10,151 nt of DNA, from the NCBI GenBank assembly GCA_030147905.1, contig JASBUM010000534.1, forward strand, positions 1 through 10,151, in the 5' to 3' direction. Positions 1 through 6,338 of the stretch are shown here, piece after piece (within the stretch, counting starts at the first letter, position 1; every line of letters starts with the position of its first letter). This stretch comes from Acidimangrovimonas sp. (GTDB lineage Bacteria; Pseudomonadota; Alphaproteobacteria; Rhodobacterales; Rhodobacteraceae). The position numbers and the translations under genes are program-made. The notes below the pieces were generated by a model. It saw only the letters and a program-made list of their open reading frames with translations, was not told the DNA's origin and searched no databases.

Positions 1-10
1 TAGGCCCGGG

Positions 11-349
11 CTATTCGGCCTCGAGCTCGTCCCAGACGGCCAGCGCGCGTCCCGCCATCATCAGCGCGGGACCGCCGCCCATCTGGATCGCCATCGCCAG
101 CACGTCGGCGAGTTCCCCGCGGCTGGCGCCGGTCTTCATCAGCGCCTCGACGTGATAATCGATGCAGGGTGTGCAATGGGTGGCGACCGCGATGCCCAGT
201 GCCACGCATTCCTTGTATTTGACCTCGAGGACGCCGTTGTCCTTCACCGCGAGCGAAAGCTGCGCGAAGCCGCGGGTCGCCTCGGGGATGGCCTTGTTGA
301 GTACGCGCAATTCGGCGCGGGTCTGCTGGATCTCGTCACGATAGGGCAT
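11..349 (-). CDS. AhpD-like / carboxymuconolactone decarboxylase family protein
   Basis: A 112-residue protein of the AhpD-like fold, a family that includes small thiol-dependent alkylhydroperoxidases. The signature is a Cys-x-x-Cys-x3-His block: Cys59 and Cys62 in HCTPC and His66 in DYH, preceded by KYKE with Glu47 and Cys48. In AhpD the two cysteines are the redox pair and the Glu and His assist catalysis. The C-terminal helices (about residues 76-107) match the usual ELADVLAMA and GGGPALM pattern. It is cytosolic, with no signal peptide or membrane segment. The frame stays open 76 codons further upstream into the preceding gene, but the ATG at 349 is preceded 5 nt away by AGGAG and begins the conserved domain, so I chose it. 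An FNR-type box lies about 62 nt upstream. The gene follows the DauA-like gene by 65 nt with no terminator seen, so read-through is also possible. The physiological substrate cannot be told; many such small proteins are annotated only as peroxidase-like. Confidence 0.88.
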   Translation of the reverse strand: MPYRDEIQQTRAELRVLNKAIPEATRGFAQLSLAVKDNGVLEVKYKECVALGIAVATHCTPCIDYHVEALMKTGASRGELADVLAMAIQMGGGPALMMAGRALAVWDELEAE

Positions 350-354
350 CACAA

Positions 355-359
355 CTCCT
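355..359 (-). promoter_or_regulatory. Shine-Dalgarno site fixing the start of the AhpD-like gene
   Basis: AGGAG on the minus strand, 5 nt before the ATG at 349. It decides between this start and several upstream in-frame ATGs that would extend the protein into the DauA-like gene with arginine-rich sequence that does not look like protein. Confidence 0.75.
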
Positions 360-404
360 GTTCGCTGCCGCGGAGGAAACTGCCGCAAAGGGCGGCCGGC
401 CACC

Positions 405-418
405 TTGATGCAGGTCAA
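405..418. promoter_or_regulatory. FNR/FnrL-type (CRP-FNR family) binding site
   Basis: The minus strand reads TTGAC-CTGC-ATCAA, nine of ten defined positions of the FNR consensus TTGAT-N4-ATCAA; one more flanking pair makes CTTGA-N6-TCAAG. It lies between the DauA-like gene and the AhpD-like gene, and its first half-site contains the TGA stop of the former. The centre is about 62 nt upstream of the AhpD-like ATG. If the protein activated from the common -41.5 position, transcription would begin near 370 with a leader of about 20 nt. The -10 at that spacing (near 377-382) is poor. FnrL, Dnr/NNR and related regulators share this half-site, so the particular regulator is not determined. The site is seen; its use is inferred. 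Confidence 0.55.
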
Positions 419-1518
419 GCGCGCGCGCCGGCTCCACCGGTCTCGAATCGTCCCGGGGTCAGCGCGGCGACGATCGCATCGTCGAGCGCAGGGGCGCGCC
501 CGGCCGCGAGATCGGCAAGCAACTGGCTCGCCGCCGGCGCGGTCTGAAAGCCATAGCCGCCCTGGCCTGCTAACCACAGGAAATCGCGGTCCGCCGGATC
601 CGGGCCGATCACCAGAACCCGATCCGGCGCGAACGAGCGCAGACCGGCCCAGTTGGCCAGCATCCGCGTCACCGGCGCGGTCACCATCGCCTCGTAACGC
701 GCGAGGCCCTCGGCCAGCACCATGTCGTCGGTGAAAGCGTCGTGCGGCTCGGCCGGGTCCTCGTCGGCGGGCGAGACGATCAGCGCGCCGGCATCGGGCT
801 TCGCATACCAGGACTCGCCCGGGCCAAAGAGCATCGGCCAGGCCGAGACATCATGGCCCGCCGGCGCCGGGATCCGCGCCATCGAACGGCGGAAGGGCCG
901 GATCCCCCTGGGCGCGATTCCGGCCATTTCGGCGATGCGGTCGGCCCAGGGGCCGGCGGCATCGACCAGACGTGCGGCGCGAAAGACCCCGGCGCCGGTC
1001 TCGACCCGCCAGCCATTGTCCAGCCGCTCGATCGCGGTGACAGGCGCGCGGGTGATGATACTGGCGCCGTGATCGCGCGCCTCGCGGGCGAAATTCCGGA
1101 TCAGCCGGTCGGTGTCGATGTCCCAGGCGTGATCGGCGGCGGCGGCCAGCGCCACCTGACCGGGATCCAGAACCGGTACCCGCGCGCAGGCCGCCGCCGG
1201 CGCGATCTCGGTCAGGTTCATCTCGGCCACGTCGGCTGCGAATTGCGCGGCCTCTTCGGCCCGCGCCGCGATCATCAGCCCGCGCGGCGACAGCACCCCG
1301 CCATGGGCCGCGCGCAGATAATCGCCGCTCGCCTCGCTCAGCGCCTTCACCGGGGCGCGGCCGTACGACGGCTCGTATAGCGCGGCCGAGCGGCCCGAGG
1401 CATGATGGGCGAGGTGATCCTCGCCCTCGCACAGGATCACCCGGCCCAGAGGCGCCAGCCGCGCCGCCGCCGAAACCCCGGCGATTCCGCCGCCGATGAT
1501 GAGGAATTCGCAATCCAT
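415..1518 (-). CDS. DauA/DadA-type FAD-dependent D-amino-acid dehydrogenase, altered substrate pocket
   Basis: A 367-residue flavoprotein of the DAO/DadA superfamily that oxidatively deaminates an amino acid or amine using FAD. The N-terminal Rossmann motif is GGGIAG (Gly9, Gly11, Gly14), with Glu31 ending the second strand to bind the ribose. Segments GRSAALYEPSYG (42-53), DIDTD (133-137), WPMLF (227-231), ESWYAKPDAG (235-244), AGLRSF (291-296) and GQGGYGFQT (318-326) resemble Pseudomonas aeruginosa D-arginine dehydrogenase DauA as I remember it. Tyr52, Arg211, Tyr238 and Arg294 correspond to DauA Tyr53, Arg222, Tyr249 and Arg305, which shape the active site and hold the carboxylate. DauA His48 and Glu87 (the residue that meets the guanidinium) are replaced by Leu47 and Leu81, so D-arginine is unlikely as the main substrate. 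The ATG at 1518 sits five codons before the first strand. Its ribosome site is weak, and an in-frame ATG 14 codons upstream is possible. The gene lies beyond the operon terminator, so it should be separately transcribed; I see no clear promoter in 1519-1581. Confidence 0.88.
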   Translation of the reverse strand: MDCEFLIIGGGIAGVSAAARLAPLGRVILCEGEDHLAHHASGRSAALYEPSYGRAPVKALSEASGDYLRAAHGGVLSPRGLMIAARAEEAAQFAADVAEMNLTEIAPAAACARVPVLDPGQVALAAAADHAWDIDTDRLIRNFAREARDHGASIITRAPVTAIERLDNGWRVETGAGVFRAARLVDAAGPWADRIAEMAGIAPRGIRPFRRSMARIPAPAGHDVSAWPMLFGPGESWYAKPDAGALIVSPADEDPAEPHDAFTDDMVLAEGLARYEAMVTAPVTRMLANWAGLRSFAPDRVLVIGPDPADRDFLWLAGQGGYGFQTAPAASQLLADLAAGRAPALDDAIVAALTPGRFETGGAGARA

Positions 1519-1581
1519 GGCCGCATCATCCGCGCCGCCGGGCGAAAGGCAAGGCCCCATGTCGCGGCGCGAGCCGGAACG

Positions 1582-1613
1582 AAAAGGGCCCGGCGCAGTC
1601 CCCCGCGCCGGGC
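1582..1613 (-). terminator. Rho-independent terminator of the xdh-transport operon
   Basis: On the minus strand a perfect 9-bp stem GCCCGGCGC / GCGCCGGGC with an 8-nt loop is followed by CC and TTTT. It starts 27 nt after the stop codon of the binding-protein gene. Position and structure fit the end of the operon and separate it from the DauA-like gene. The T-tract is short, as is common in high-GC genomes, so some read-through is possible. Confidence 0.82.
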
Positions 1614-1640
1614 TGATCGTTCGTGGTGGTCGGGCCGCCG

Positions 1641-2726
1641 TCAGGCCGGGATCTTGCTCTTGATACCCTCGACGTAGAAGTTCAGCCCCTGAAGAACGGA
1701 ATCCGGCGCGCTTTCGCCGGCCTTCAGCCACACCGAGCCGTCCTGCTTCTTCAGCGGACCGGTGAAGGGCTTGTATTCGCCCTTGGCGATCTTCTCCTTC
1801 AGCGCCAGCGCCTCGGCTTTCACATCCGCGGGGACCGCGCTCGAGATCTCGCCGATCTCGACGGTGCCGTCGCCGATCCCTTCCCAGATCGCCTCGGACT
1901 TCCAGCTGCCGTCCATCACCGCCTGAACCCGCTTGATGTAATGGGGCGTCCAGTTGTCGATGATCGAGCTGATCCGCGGCTTGGGCGCATATTGCGCCAT
2001 GTCCGAGGATTGGCCGAAGGCATAGATCCCGGCGGCCTGGGCCTTGGCCATCGGCGCGGTGGAATCGGTGTGCTGCATCAGCACGTCGACGCCCTCGTCG
2101 ATCATCGCCTGGGCGGCGTCGGCCTCCTTGGCGGGATCGAACCAGGTGTTGACCCAGATGATCTTCATCTCGGCCTTGGGATTGACCTTGCGGGCATGGA
2201 TGAAGGCCGAGTTGATGCCCTGGATCACCTCGGGGATCGGGAAGGTGGCGATATAGCCGATCTTGTTCGATTTGGTCATCCGCCCGGCGATGGTGCCGAT
2301 CACCGCGCGGCCCTGATAGAAGCGCGCGTCATAGGTCGAGACATTGGGCGCGGTCTTGTAGCCGGTGCAATGTTCGAACTTCACCTGCGGGAATTTCTTC
2401 GCCACCGCGATCGTGGCGTCCATGTAGCCGAAGGACGTGGTGAAGATCAGCTTGTTGCCGGCGAGCGCGAGCTGGGTGATCGCGCGCTCGGCATCGGCGC
2501 CTTCGGGCACGTTCTCGATGAACGACGTCTTCACCTTGCCGGCGAAATGCTTCTCCATCTCGCGCCGGCCGACATCGTGCTGATAGGTCCAGCCGCCGTC
2601 GCCCGGAACGCCGACATAGACATAGCCGACCTTGAGCGGCTCGGCCGCCAGGGCCGGACGCGCGAGGCCCAGTGCCGTGGCGGTGCCGGCGGCGGCGGTC
2701 GTCGCCATGAATTCTCTGCGGTTCAT
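1641..2726 (-). CDS. BMP family (PnrA-like) periplasmic substrate-binding protein, probable purine importer component
   Basis: A 361-residue solute-binding protein of the Bmp/PnrA family, the extracytoplasmic receptor of the ABC importer encoded just upstream. The N-terminus MNRREFMATT has adjacent arginines (3-4) before a hydrophobic Ala-rich stretch ending ALA (27), with likely cleavage before AEP. This resembles a Tat signal more than a Sec lipoprotein signal, and there is no lipobox cysteine. The mature part shows the family pattern: a first strand KVGYVYV (32-38), then GDGGWTYQHD (42-51), then TSFGYMD, EHCTGYKTAPN and QGRAVIG. The ATG at 2726 has GGGAG 8 nt upstream. It is the last gene of the operon, before the terminator. 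Characterised family members bind purine nucleosides or related ligands. Location with xanthine dehydrogenase suggests a purine nucleobase or nucleoside, but the ligand is inference. Confidence 0.92.
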   Translation of the reverse strand: MNRREFMATTAAAGTATALGLARPALAAEPLKVGYVYVGVPGDGGWTYQHDVGRREMEKHFAGKVKTSFIENVPEGADAERAITQLALAGNKLIFTTSFGYMDATIAVAKKFPQVKFEHCTGYKTAPNVSTYDARFYQGRAVIGTIAGRMTKSNKIGYIATFPIPEVIQGINSAFIHARKVNPKAEMKIIWVNTWFDPAKEADAAQAMIDEGVDVLMQHTDSTAPMAKAQAAGIYAFGQSSDMAQYAPKPRISSIIDNWTPHYIKRVQAVMDGSWKSEAIWEGIGDGTVEIGEISSAVPADVKAEALALKEKIAKGEYKPFTGPLKKQDGSVWLKAGESAPDSVLQGLNFYVEGIKSKIPA

Positions 2727-2747
2727 CGTCTTTACTCCCCGTTGTTG

Positions 2748-2764
2748 CGGGCCGCAGGGGCCCG
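2748..2764 (-). other. GC-rich stem-loop in the gap before the binding-protein gene
   Basis: The minus strand carries CGGGCC-CCTGC-GGCCCG, a perfect 6-bp stem with a 5-nt loop, in the 63-nt gap between the second permease gene and the binding-protein gene. No T-tract follows, so it is not a standard terminator. It could act as a 5' stabiliser or processing barrier allowing more binding protein than permease; that role is inference. Confidence 0.4.
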
Positions 2765-2782
2765 GTTGGCATGGGCCGCTGT

Positions 2783-2800
2783 CCGCGGTTCAATCCGCGG
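2783..2800 (-). repeat. Inverted repeat over the stop codon of the second permease gene
   Basis: Two copies of the palindrome CCGCGG flank a 6-nt spacer containing the TGA stop codon of the second permease gene (minus strand CCGCGG-ATTGAA-CCGCGG). It can form a 6-bp hairpin, about 19 nt upstream of the next stem-loop at 2748-2764. Chance formation in GC-rich DNA is quite possible. Confidence 0.35.
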
Positions 2801-3722
2801 CATGGAATATGCGGCCCAGTGATGCAGGCGCGCCGCGCGCGCCGTATTCGCGACGTGCCGACATGATGACAAGCACGATAATCGTTATCAGATAGGGTGC
2901 CATGGACAAGATCTGCACGGGAATGGCAATGCCCGCGGCCTGCAACCGAAGCTGCAGAACGGTCACGCCGCCGAAAATATAGGCGCCCAGCAAAACGCGC
3001 CACGCCCGCCACGAGGCGAAGACCACGATCGCCAATGCGATCCAGCCGGCGCCTGCGGTCATGCCCTGGGTCCATTGGGGAACGCGCACCAGGCTCAGGT
3101 AGGCACCACCGAGGCCGGCACAGGCCCCGCCGAAGGCCAGCGCCGCCGTACGGATCAGCCGCACCCGGTAGCCCAGCGCATGGGCGGCGTCGTGATTCTC
3201 GCCCACCGCGCGCAGCACCAGCCCTGCCCGGCTGTACTTTAGAAAGGCCCAGACCCCGGCGACCAGCAGCAGCGACAGATAGACCACCCAGTCGTGGTCG
3301 AACAGAATCGGCCCGAGGACGGGAATGTCGGCCAGCGGGCCAAGCGGCAGCCGCGGTGTGTGGGGCGGCTTGATGCCGTTGTAGCCCTGGCCGATCAGCG
3401 CCGACAGGCCCAGTCCGAACAGGGTCAGCGCCAGTCCGGTGGCGACCTGGTTCGACAGCAGCACCTGTGTCAGCAGCGCGAAGAGAAGCGCCAGCGCGGC
3501 CCCGCCCGCGGCCCCGGCGAAAAAGCCCAGCACCGGGCTGCCGGTATGGACCGCGGCGACGAAGCCGCAGATTGCGCCCATGATCATCATCCCCTCGACC
3601 CCGAGGTTCAGGACGCCCGATTTCTCCGCCACCAGTTCGCCGATCGCGGCCAGAAGGATCGGGGTTGACGCCACCATCAGCGACGCGGTCAGAACGACGA
3701 GATCGATGCCGCCCAGGGTCAT
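2790..3722 (-). CDS. BMP-type ABC importer, second permease (BPD_transp_2 family)
   Basis: A 310-residue integral membrane protein, one of the two transmembrane subunits of the importer. The hallmark VLNLGVEGMM (37-46) is the conserved segment of this permease class. A later cytoplasmic loop carries GENHDAAHALGY, typical of the part that contacts the ATPase. The rest is mainly hydrophobic helices, about eight to ten by eye. The ATG at 3722 overlaps the stop of the first permease gene as ATGA and has AAGGAG 8 nt upstream. The frame is open far upstream, but only as a shadow of the first permease. It pairs with the adjacent permease as a heterodimer, as in other Bmp-linked nucleoside importers such as the Bacillus NupNOPQ type. 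Confidence 0.93.
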   Translation of the reverse strand: MTLGGIDLVVLTASLMVASTPILLAAIGELVAEKSGVLNLGVEGMMIMGAICGFVAAVHTGSPVLGFFAGAAGGAALALLFALLTQVLLSNQVATGLALTLFGLGLSALIGQGYNGIKPPHTPRLPLGPLADIPVLGPILFDHDWVVYLSLLLVAGVWAFLKYSRAGLVLRAVGENHDAAHALGYRVRLIRTAALAFGGACAGLGGAYLSLVRVPQWTQGMTAGAGWIALAIVVFASWRAWRVLLGAYIFGGVTVLQLRLQAAGIAIPVQILSMAPYLITIIVLVIMSARREYGARGAPASLGRIFHAAD

Positions 3723-4798
3723 GCCATGCGCTCCTTCAGCCGGATGCGGTAATTGGTCAGCAGGTCGACGGCCAGCAGGAAGAACAGGAGCATCCCCTGG
3801 AAGGCCTGGATCGCGGCCGATGGCAGGCCCAGCGACAATTGCGCCAGCTCGCCACCGACATAGGTCAGCGCCATCAAGAGCCCGGCCAGCAGGATGCCGA
3901 CCGGATGCAGCCGGCCGAGGAAGGCCACGATGATCGCGGTGAAGCCGTAGCCGGAGGCGAAATCGGCCGAGATCTGGCCGCCCGGCCCGGTCACCTCGAA
4001 CAGCCCGGCAAGCCCCGCCGTGACACCCGAGACCCCCATGCAGATGATCATCAGCCGCGCCGGACTGACGCCCGCGAACCGCGCCGCCCGTGGCGCCTGT
4101 CCGGCCACCCGGATGTGAAAGCCCAGCATGTGCCGGCGCAGCAGGATATAGGCCGCGATGACCGAGACGAGTGCCGTCACCACGTCCCAGTGGAGCCCGG
4201 TGCCGGCGATCAGGTCGGCGTTGTGCGCCGCCGGGTAGTTCTGAAAGTTGCGGCTGCCGGGAAAGCCGTGGCCGTCGGGGTTGCGCAAGGGGCCGAAGGC
4301 GGCCCAGGACATGATGAACTGCGCGACATAGACCAGCATCAGCGAGACGAGGATCTCGTTGGTGTCGTAGCGGTTCTTCAGGATGGCGGGGATCATCGCC
4401 CACAGGAAGCCGCCCAGCGCACCCGCGATCACCATCAGCGGAAAGATGTACCAGTGCTCGGCCGGGTAGAAGGCAAGCCCGACCGCGCCGCCGGTGATCG
4501 CGCCGATGATATACTGGCCCTCGGCGCCGATGTTCCAGATATTGGCACGATAGCCGAGGCTGAGCCCGACCGCGATCAGGATCAGCGGCCCGGCCTTCAC
4601 CAGCAGTTGCGGCCGCGAGAAGCTTGCGAACTGGCCATAGAGCGGCTCGAAGAAGATGGTGCGGATCGCCGCCACCGGGTCCTTGCCCAGCAGCGCGAAG
4701 AGGATCCCGCCCGCGATCATCGTCAGCACGACCGCCAGGACCGGCGTGGCCCAGGTCCAGAACCGCGACGGCGTCGGGCGCTTTTCAAGCGTCAACAT
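3719..4798 (-). CDS. BMP-type ABC importer, first permease (BPD_transp_2 family)
   Basis: A 359-residue inner-membrane permease. After a short cytoplasmic N-terminus there is a hydrophobic segment at about 17-37, a periplasmic stretch, and then the family hallmark NIWNIGAEGQ (86-95). The loop GQAPRAARFAGVSPARLM is the expected ATPase-coupling region. Length and motifs match the larger of the two permeases in Bmp/nucleoside importers. I chose the ATG at 4798 rather than the in-frame ATG at 4822 because GGAGG sits 6 nt before it and it leaves only a 14-nt overlap with the ATPase gene. It ends in an ATGA overlap with the second permease gene, so the two should be made in step. Confidence 0.93.
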   Translation of the reverse strand: MLTLEKRPTPSRFWTWATPVLAVVLTMIAGGILFALLGKDPVAAIRTIFFEPLYGQFASFSRPQLLVKAGPLILIAVGLSLGYRANIWNIGAEGQYIIGAITGGAVGLAFYPAEHWYIFPLMVIAGALGGFLWAMIPAILKNRYDTNEILVSLMLVYVAQFIMSWAAFGPLRNPDGHGFPGSRNFQNYPAAHNADLIAGTGLHWDVVTALVSVIAAYILLRRHMLGFHIRVAGQAPRAARFAGVSPARLMIICMGVSGVTAGLAGLFEVTGPGGQISADFASGYGFTAIIVAFLGRLHPVGILLAGLLMALTYVGGELAQLSLGLPSAAIQAFQGMLLFFLLAVDLLTNYRIRLKERMA

Positions 4799-6338
4799 GG
4801 GCGACCTCCATCCCGTGGGCACCGCCCATCATCAGGCCGATTTCCTCGACGCTCAGCCCCTCGACCGGGCGCGTGGCGCTCAGCCGCCCGCCGTTGAGCG
4901 CGGCGAAGCGATCGGCGATTTCCAGCAGTTCATCGAGATCCTGGCTGATGACGACGACGGCTGCACCGGCGGCGGCGCGGTCGATCAGCGCCTGGCGGAT
5001 GGCGGCCGCGGCGGCGGCATCCACGCCCCAGGTCGGCTGGTTGACGACGATCACGCCCGGATCCTGGGACAATTCGCGGCCGATGACGAATTTCTGCAGG
5101 TTCCCCCCCGACAACGCCCGCGCGGCGACGTCGACGCCGGGTGTGCGCACGTCGAAGGCGCGCACGACGGCCTCGGCGAAGCGGCGGGTGGCGCCCCAGT
5201 CGATCATCCCGTGACGGGCAAGCGAGCGACGCACCGAGGCTGAAAGCAATGCGTTTTCCGCCAGCGTCATGTCGGGCGCCGCGGCATGGCCGAGCCGTTC
5301 CTCGGGCGCGGCGACCAGACCGAGGGCGCGGCGCTCGTTCGGGCCCAGATGGCCGGCGGGGCTTCCCTCGATCTCGACGGTGTCGCGCCCGCTCGGGATT
5401 TCGCCCGACAGCGCCAGCAGCAGCTCATCCTGGCCGTTGCCGGCGACCCCGGCAATGCCCAGGATCTCGCCGTGGCGCACGGTGAAGTCGATGTCGCGCA
5501 ATGCCGTGCCGAAGGGATTGGGCGAGGTGACCGACAGCGCGCGCACCGCGAGTGCCTCGGCACCCGGTTCCTTGCCGGCGCGCGCGGGCGGGTTCAGGGT
5601 TTCGCCGACCATCAGTTCGGCCAGTTCCCGCGCGGTGCGTTCGCGCGGATCGCAGCTTGCCACCACCTTGCCGCGACGCAGGATCGTGGCGGCGGCGCAC
5701 AGGCTGCGGATCTCCTCGAGCTTGTGCGAGATATAGAGGATCGAGGTGCCGGCGGCGGCAAGCTTGCGCAGGGTCTCGAACAGGATCGAGACTTCCTGCG
5801 GGGTCAGAACGCTGGTCGGCTCGTCCATGATCAGCAGCCGGGGATCTTGCAGCAGGCAGCGGATGATCTCCACCCGCTGTCGTTCGCCGGCCGAGAGATC
5901 GCCCACCAGCCGCGCCGGATCGAGCGGCAGGCCGTATTCCTCGCTGACCGCGCGGATGCGCCGGGCCAGCGCCGATTGGCGCGGCGGGTTCTCCATGCCC
6001 AGCGCGACGTTTTCGGCGACATCGAGCGCCTCGAACAGGCTGAAATGCTGGAACACCATCGCCACGCCCGAGGCCCTTGCCGCGCGCGGCTCGGCCGGCT
6101 CGTAGGGTTGGCCGCGCAGTTCCATCCGGCCGGAATCGGGCTTCACCAGCCCGTAGATCATCTTGACCAGCGTCGATTTGCCGGCGCCGTTCTCACCCAG
6201 CAGCGCGTGGATCTCCCCCGGCGCCACCGTGAAGGACACGTCCGAATTCGCGATCACGCCCGGATAGGCCTTGGTGATCGACTCGACACGCAAGAGCACG
6301 CCCGCGGGCGGCGCGGCCGCGTTTTCCTCGGTTGTCAC
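4785..6338 (-). CDS. BMP-type ABC importer, double-domain ATP-binding protein
   Basis: A 517-residue fused ATPase with two nucleotide-binding domains, of the type that energises ribose and nucleoside importers (RbsA/NupO-like). The first domain is complete: Walker A GENGAGKST (48-56), Q-loop Gln97, signature LSAGERQRVE (148-157), Walker B LLIMDEPT (168-175), switch His205. The second is degenerate in the usual way for this class: GVAGNGQDEL (297-306) without the Walker lysine, a good signature LSGGNLQK (409-416), and NQPT (433-436) in place of the DEPT-type catalytic Glu. Only one ATP site is therefore likely to hydrolyse. I read the start as GTG at 6338 because it overlaps the xdhC stop as GTGA, giving MTTEEN ahead of the domain; upstream frame lies within xdhC. 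A purine-rich GGGGAAG lies just upstream inside a possible hairpin. Its stop overlaps the permease start by 14 nt. Confidence 0.94.
   Translation of the reverse strand: MTTEENAAAPPAGVLLRVESITKAYPGVIANSDVSFTVAPGEIHALLGENGAGKSTLVKMIYGLVKPDSGRMELRGQPYEPAEPRAARASGVAMVFQHFSLFEALDVAENVALGMENPPRQSALARRIRAVSEEYGLPLDPARLVGDLSAGERQRVEIIRCLLQDPRLLIMDEPTSVLTPQEVSILFETLRKLAAAGTSILYISHKLEEIRSLCAAATILRRGKVVASCDPRERTARELAELMVGETLNPPARAGKEPGAEALAVRALSVTSPNPFGTALRDIDFTVRHGEILGIAGVAGNGQDELLLALSGEIPSGRDTVEIEGSPAGHLGPNERRALGLVAAPEERLGHAAAPDMTLAENALLSASVRRSLARHGMIDWGATRRFAEAVVRAFDVRTPGVDVAARALSGGNLQKFVIGRELSQDPGVIVVNQPTWGVDAAAAAAIRQALIDRAAAGAAVVVISQDLDELLEIADRFAALNGGRLSATRPVEGLSVEEIGLMMGGAHGMEVAHVDA
4805..4809 (-). 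promoter_or_regulatory. Shine-Dalgarno site fixing the start of the first permease gene
   Basis: GGAGG on the minus strand, 6 nt before the ATG at 4798 and inside the 3' end of the ATPase gene. It supports this start over the in-frame ATG at 4822, which lacks a comparable site. Confidence 0.75.

Noticed and set aside
1519..1581. Possible sigma-70 promoter for the DauA-like gene
   Set aside because: No -35/-10 pair with sensible spacing is visible on the minus strand; TTGCCT occurs but has no matching -10.
5104..5111. Run of C residues in the ATPase gene as a possible frameshift or phase-variation site
   Set aside because: The frame reads straight through it as the conserved LSGGN signature, so the run simply encodes two glycines next to a serine codon.
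4785..5500. Missing Walker lysine and catalytic glutamate in the second ATPase domain as a sign of decay
   Set aside because: Degenerate second domains with GNGQ and QPT motifs are, as I know the family, usual in ribose/nucleoside-type importers.
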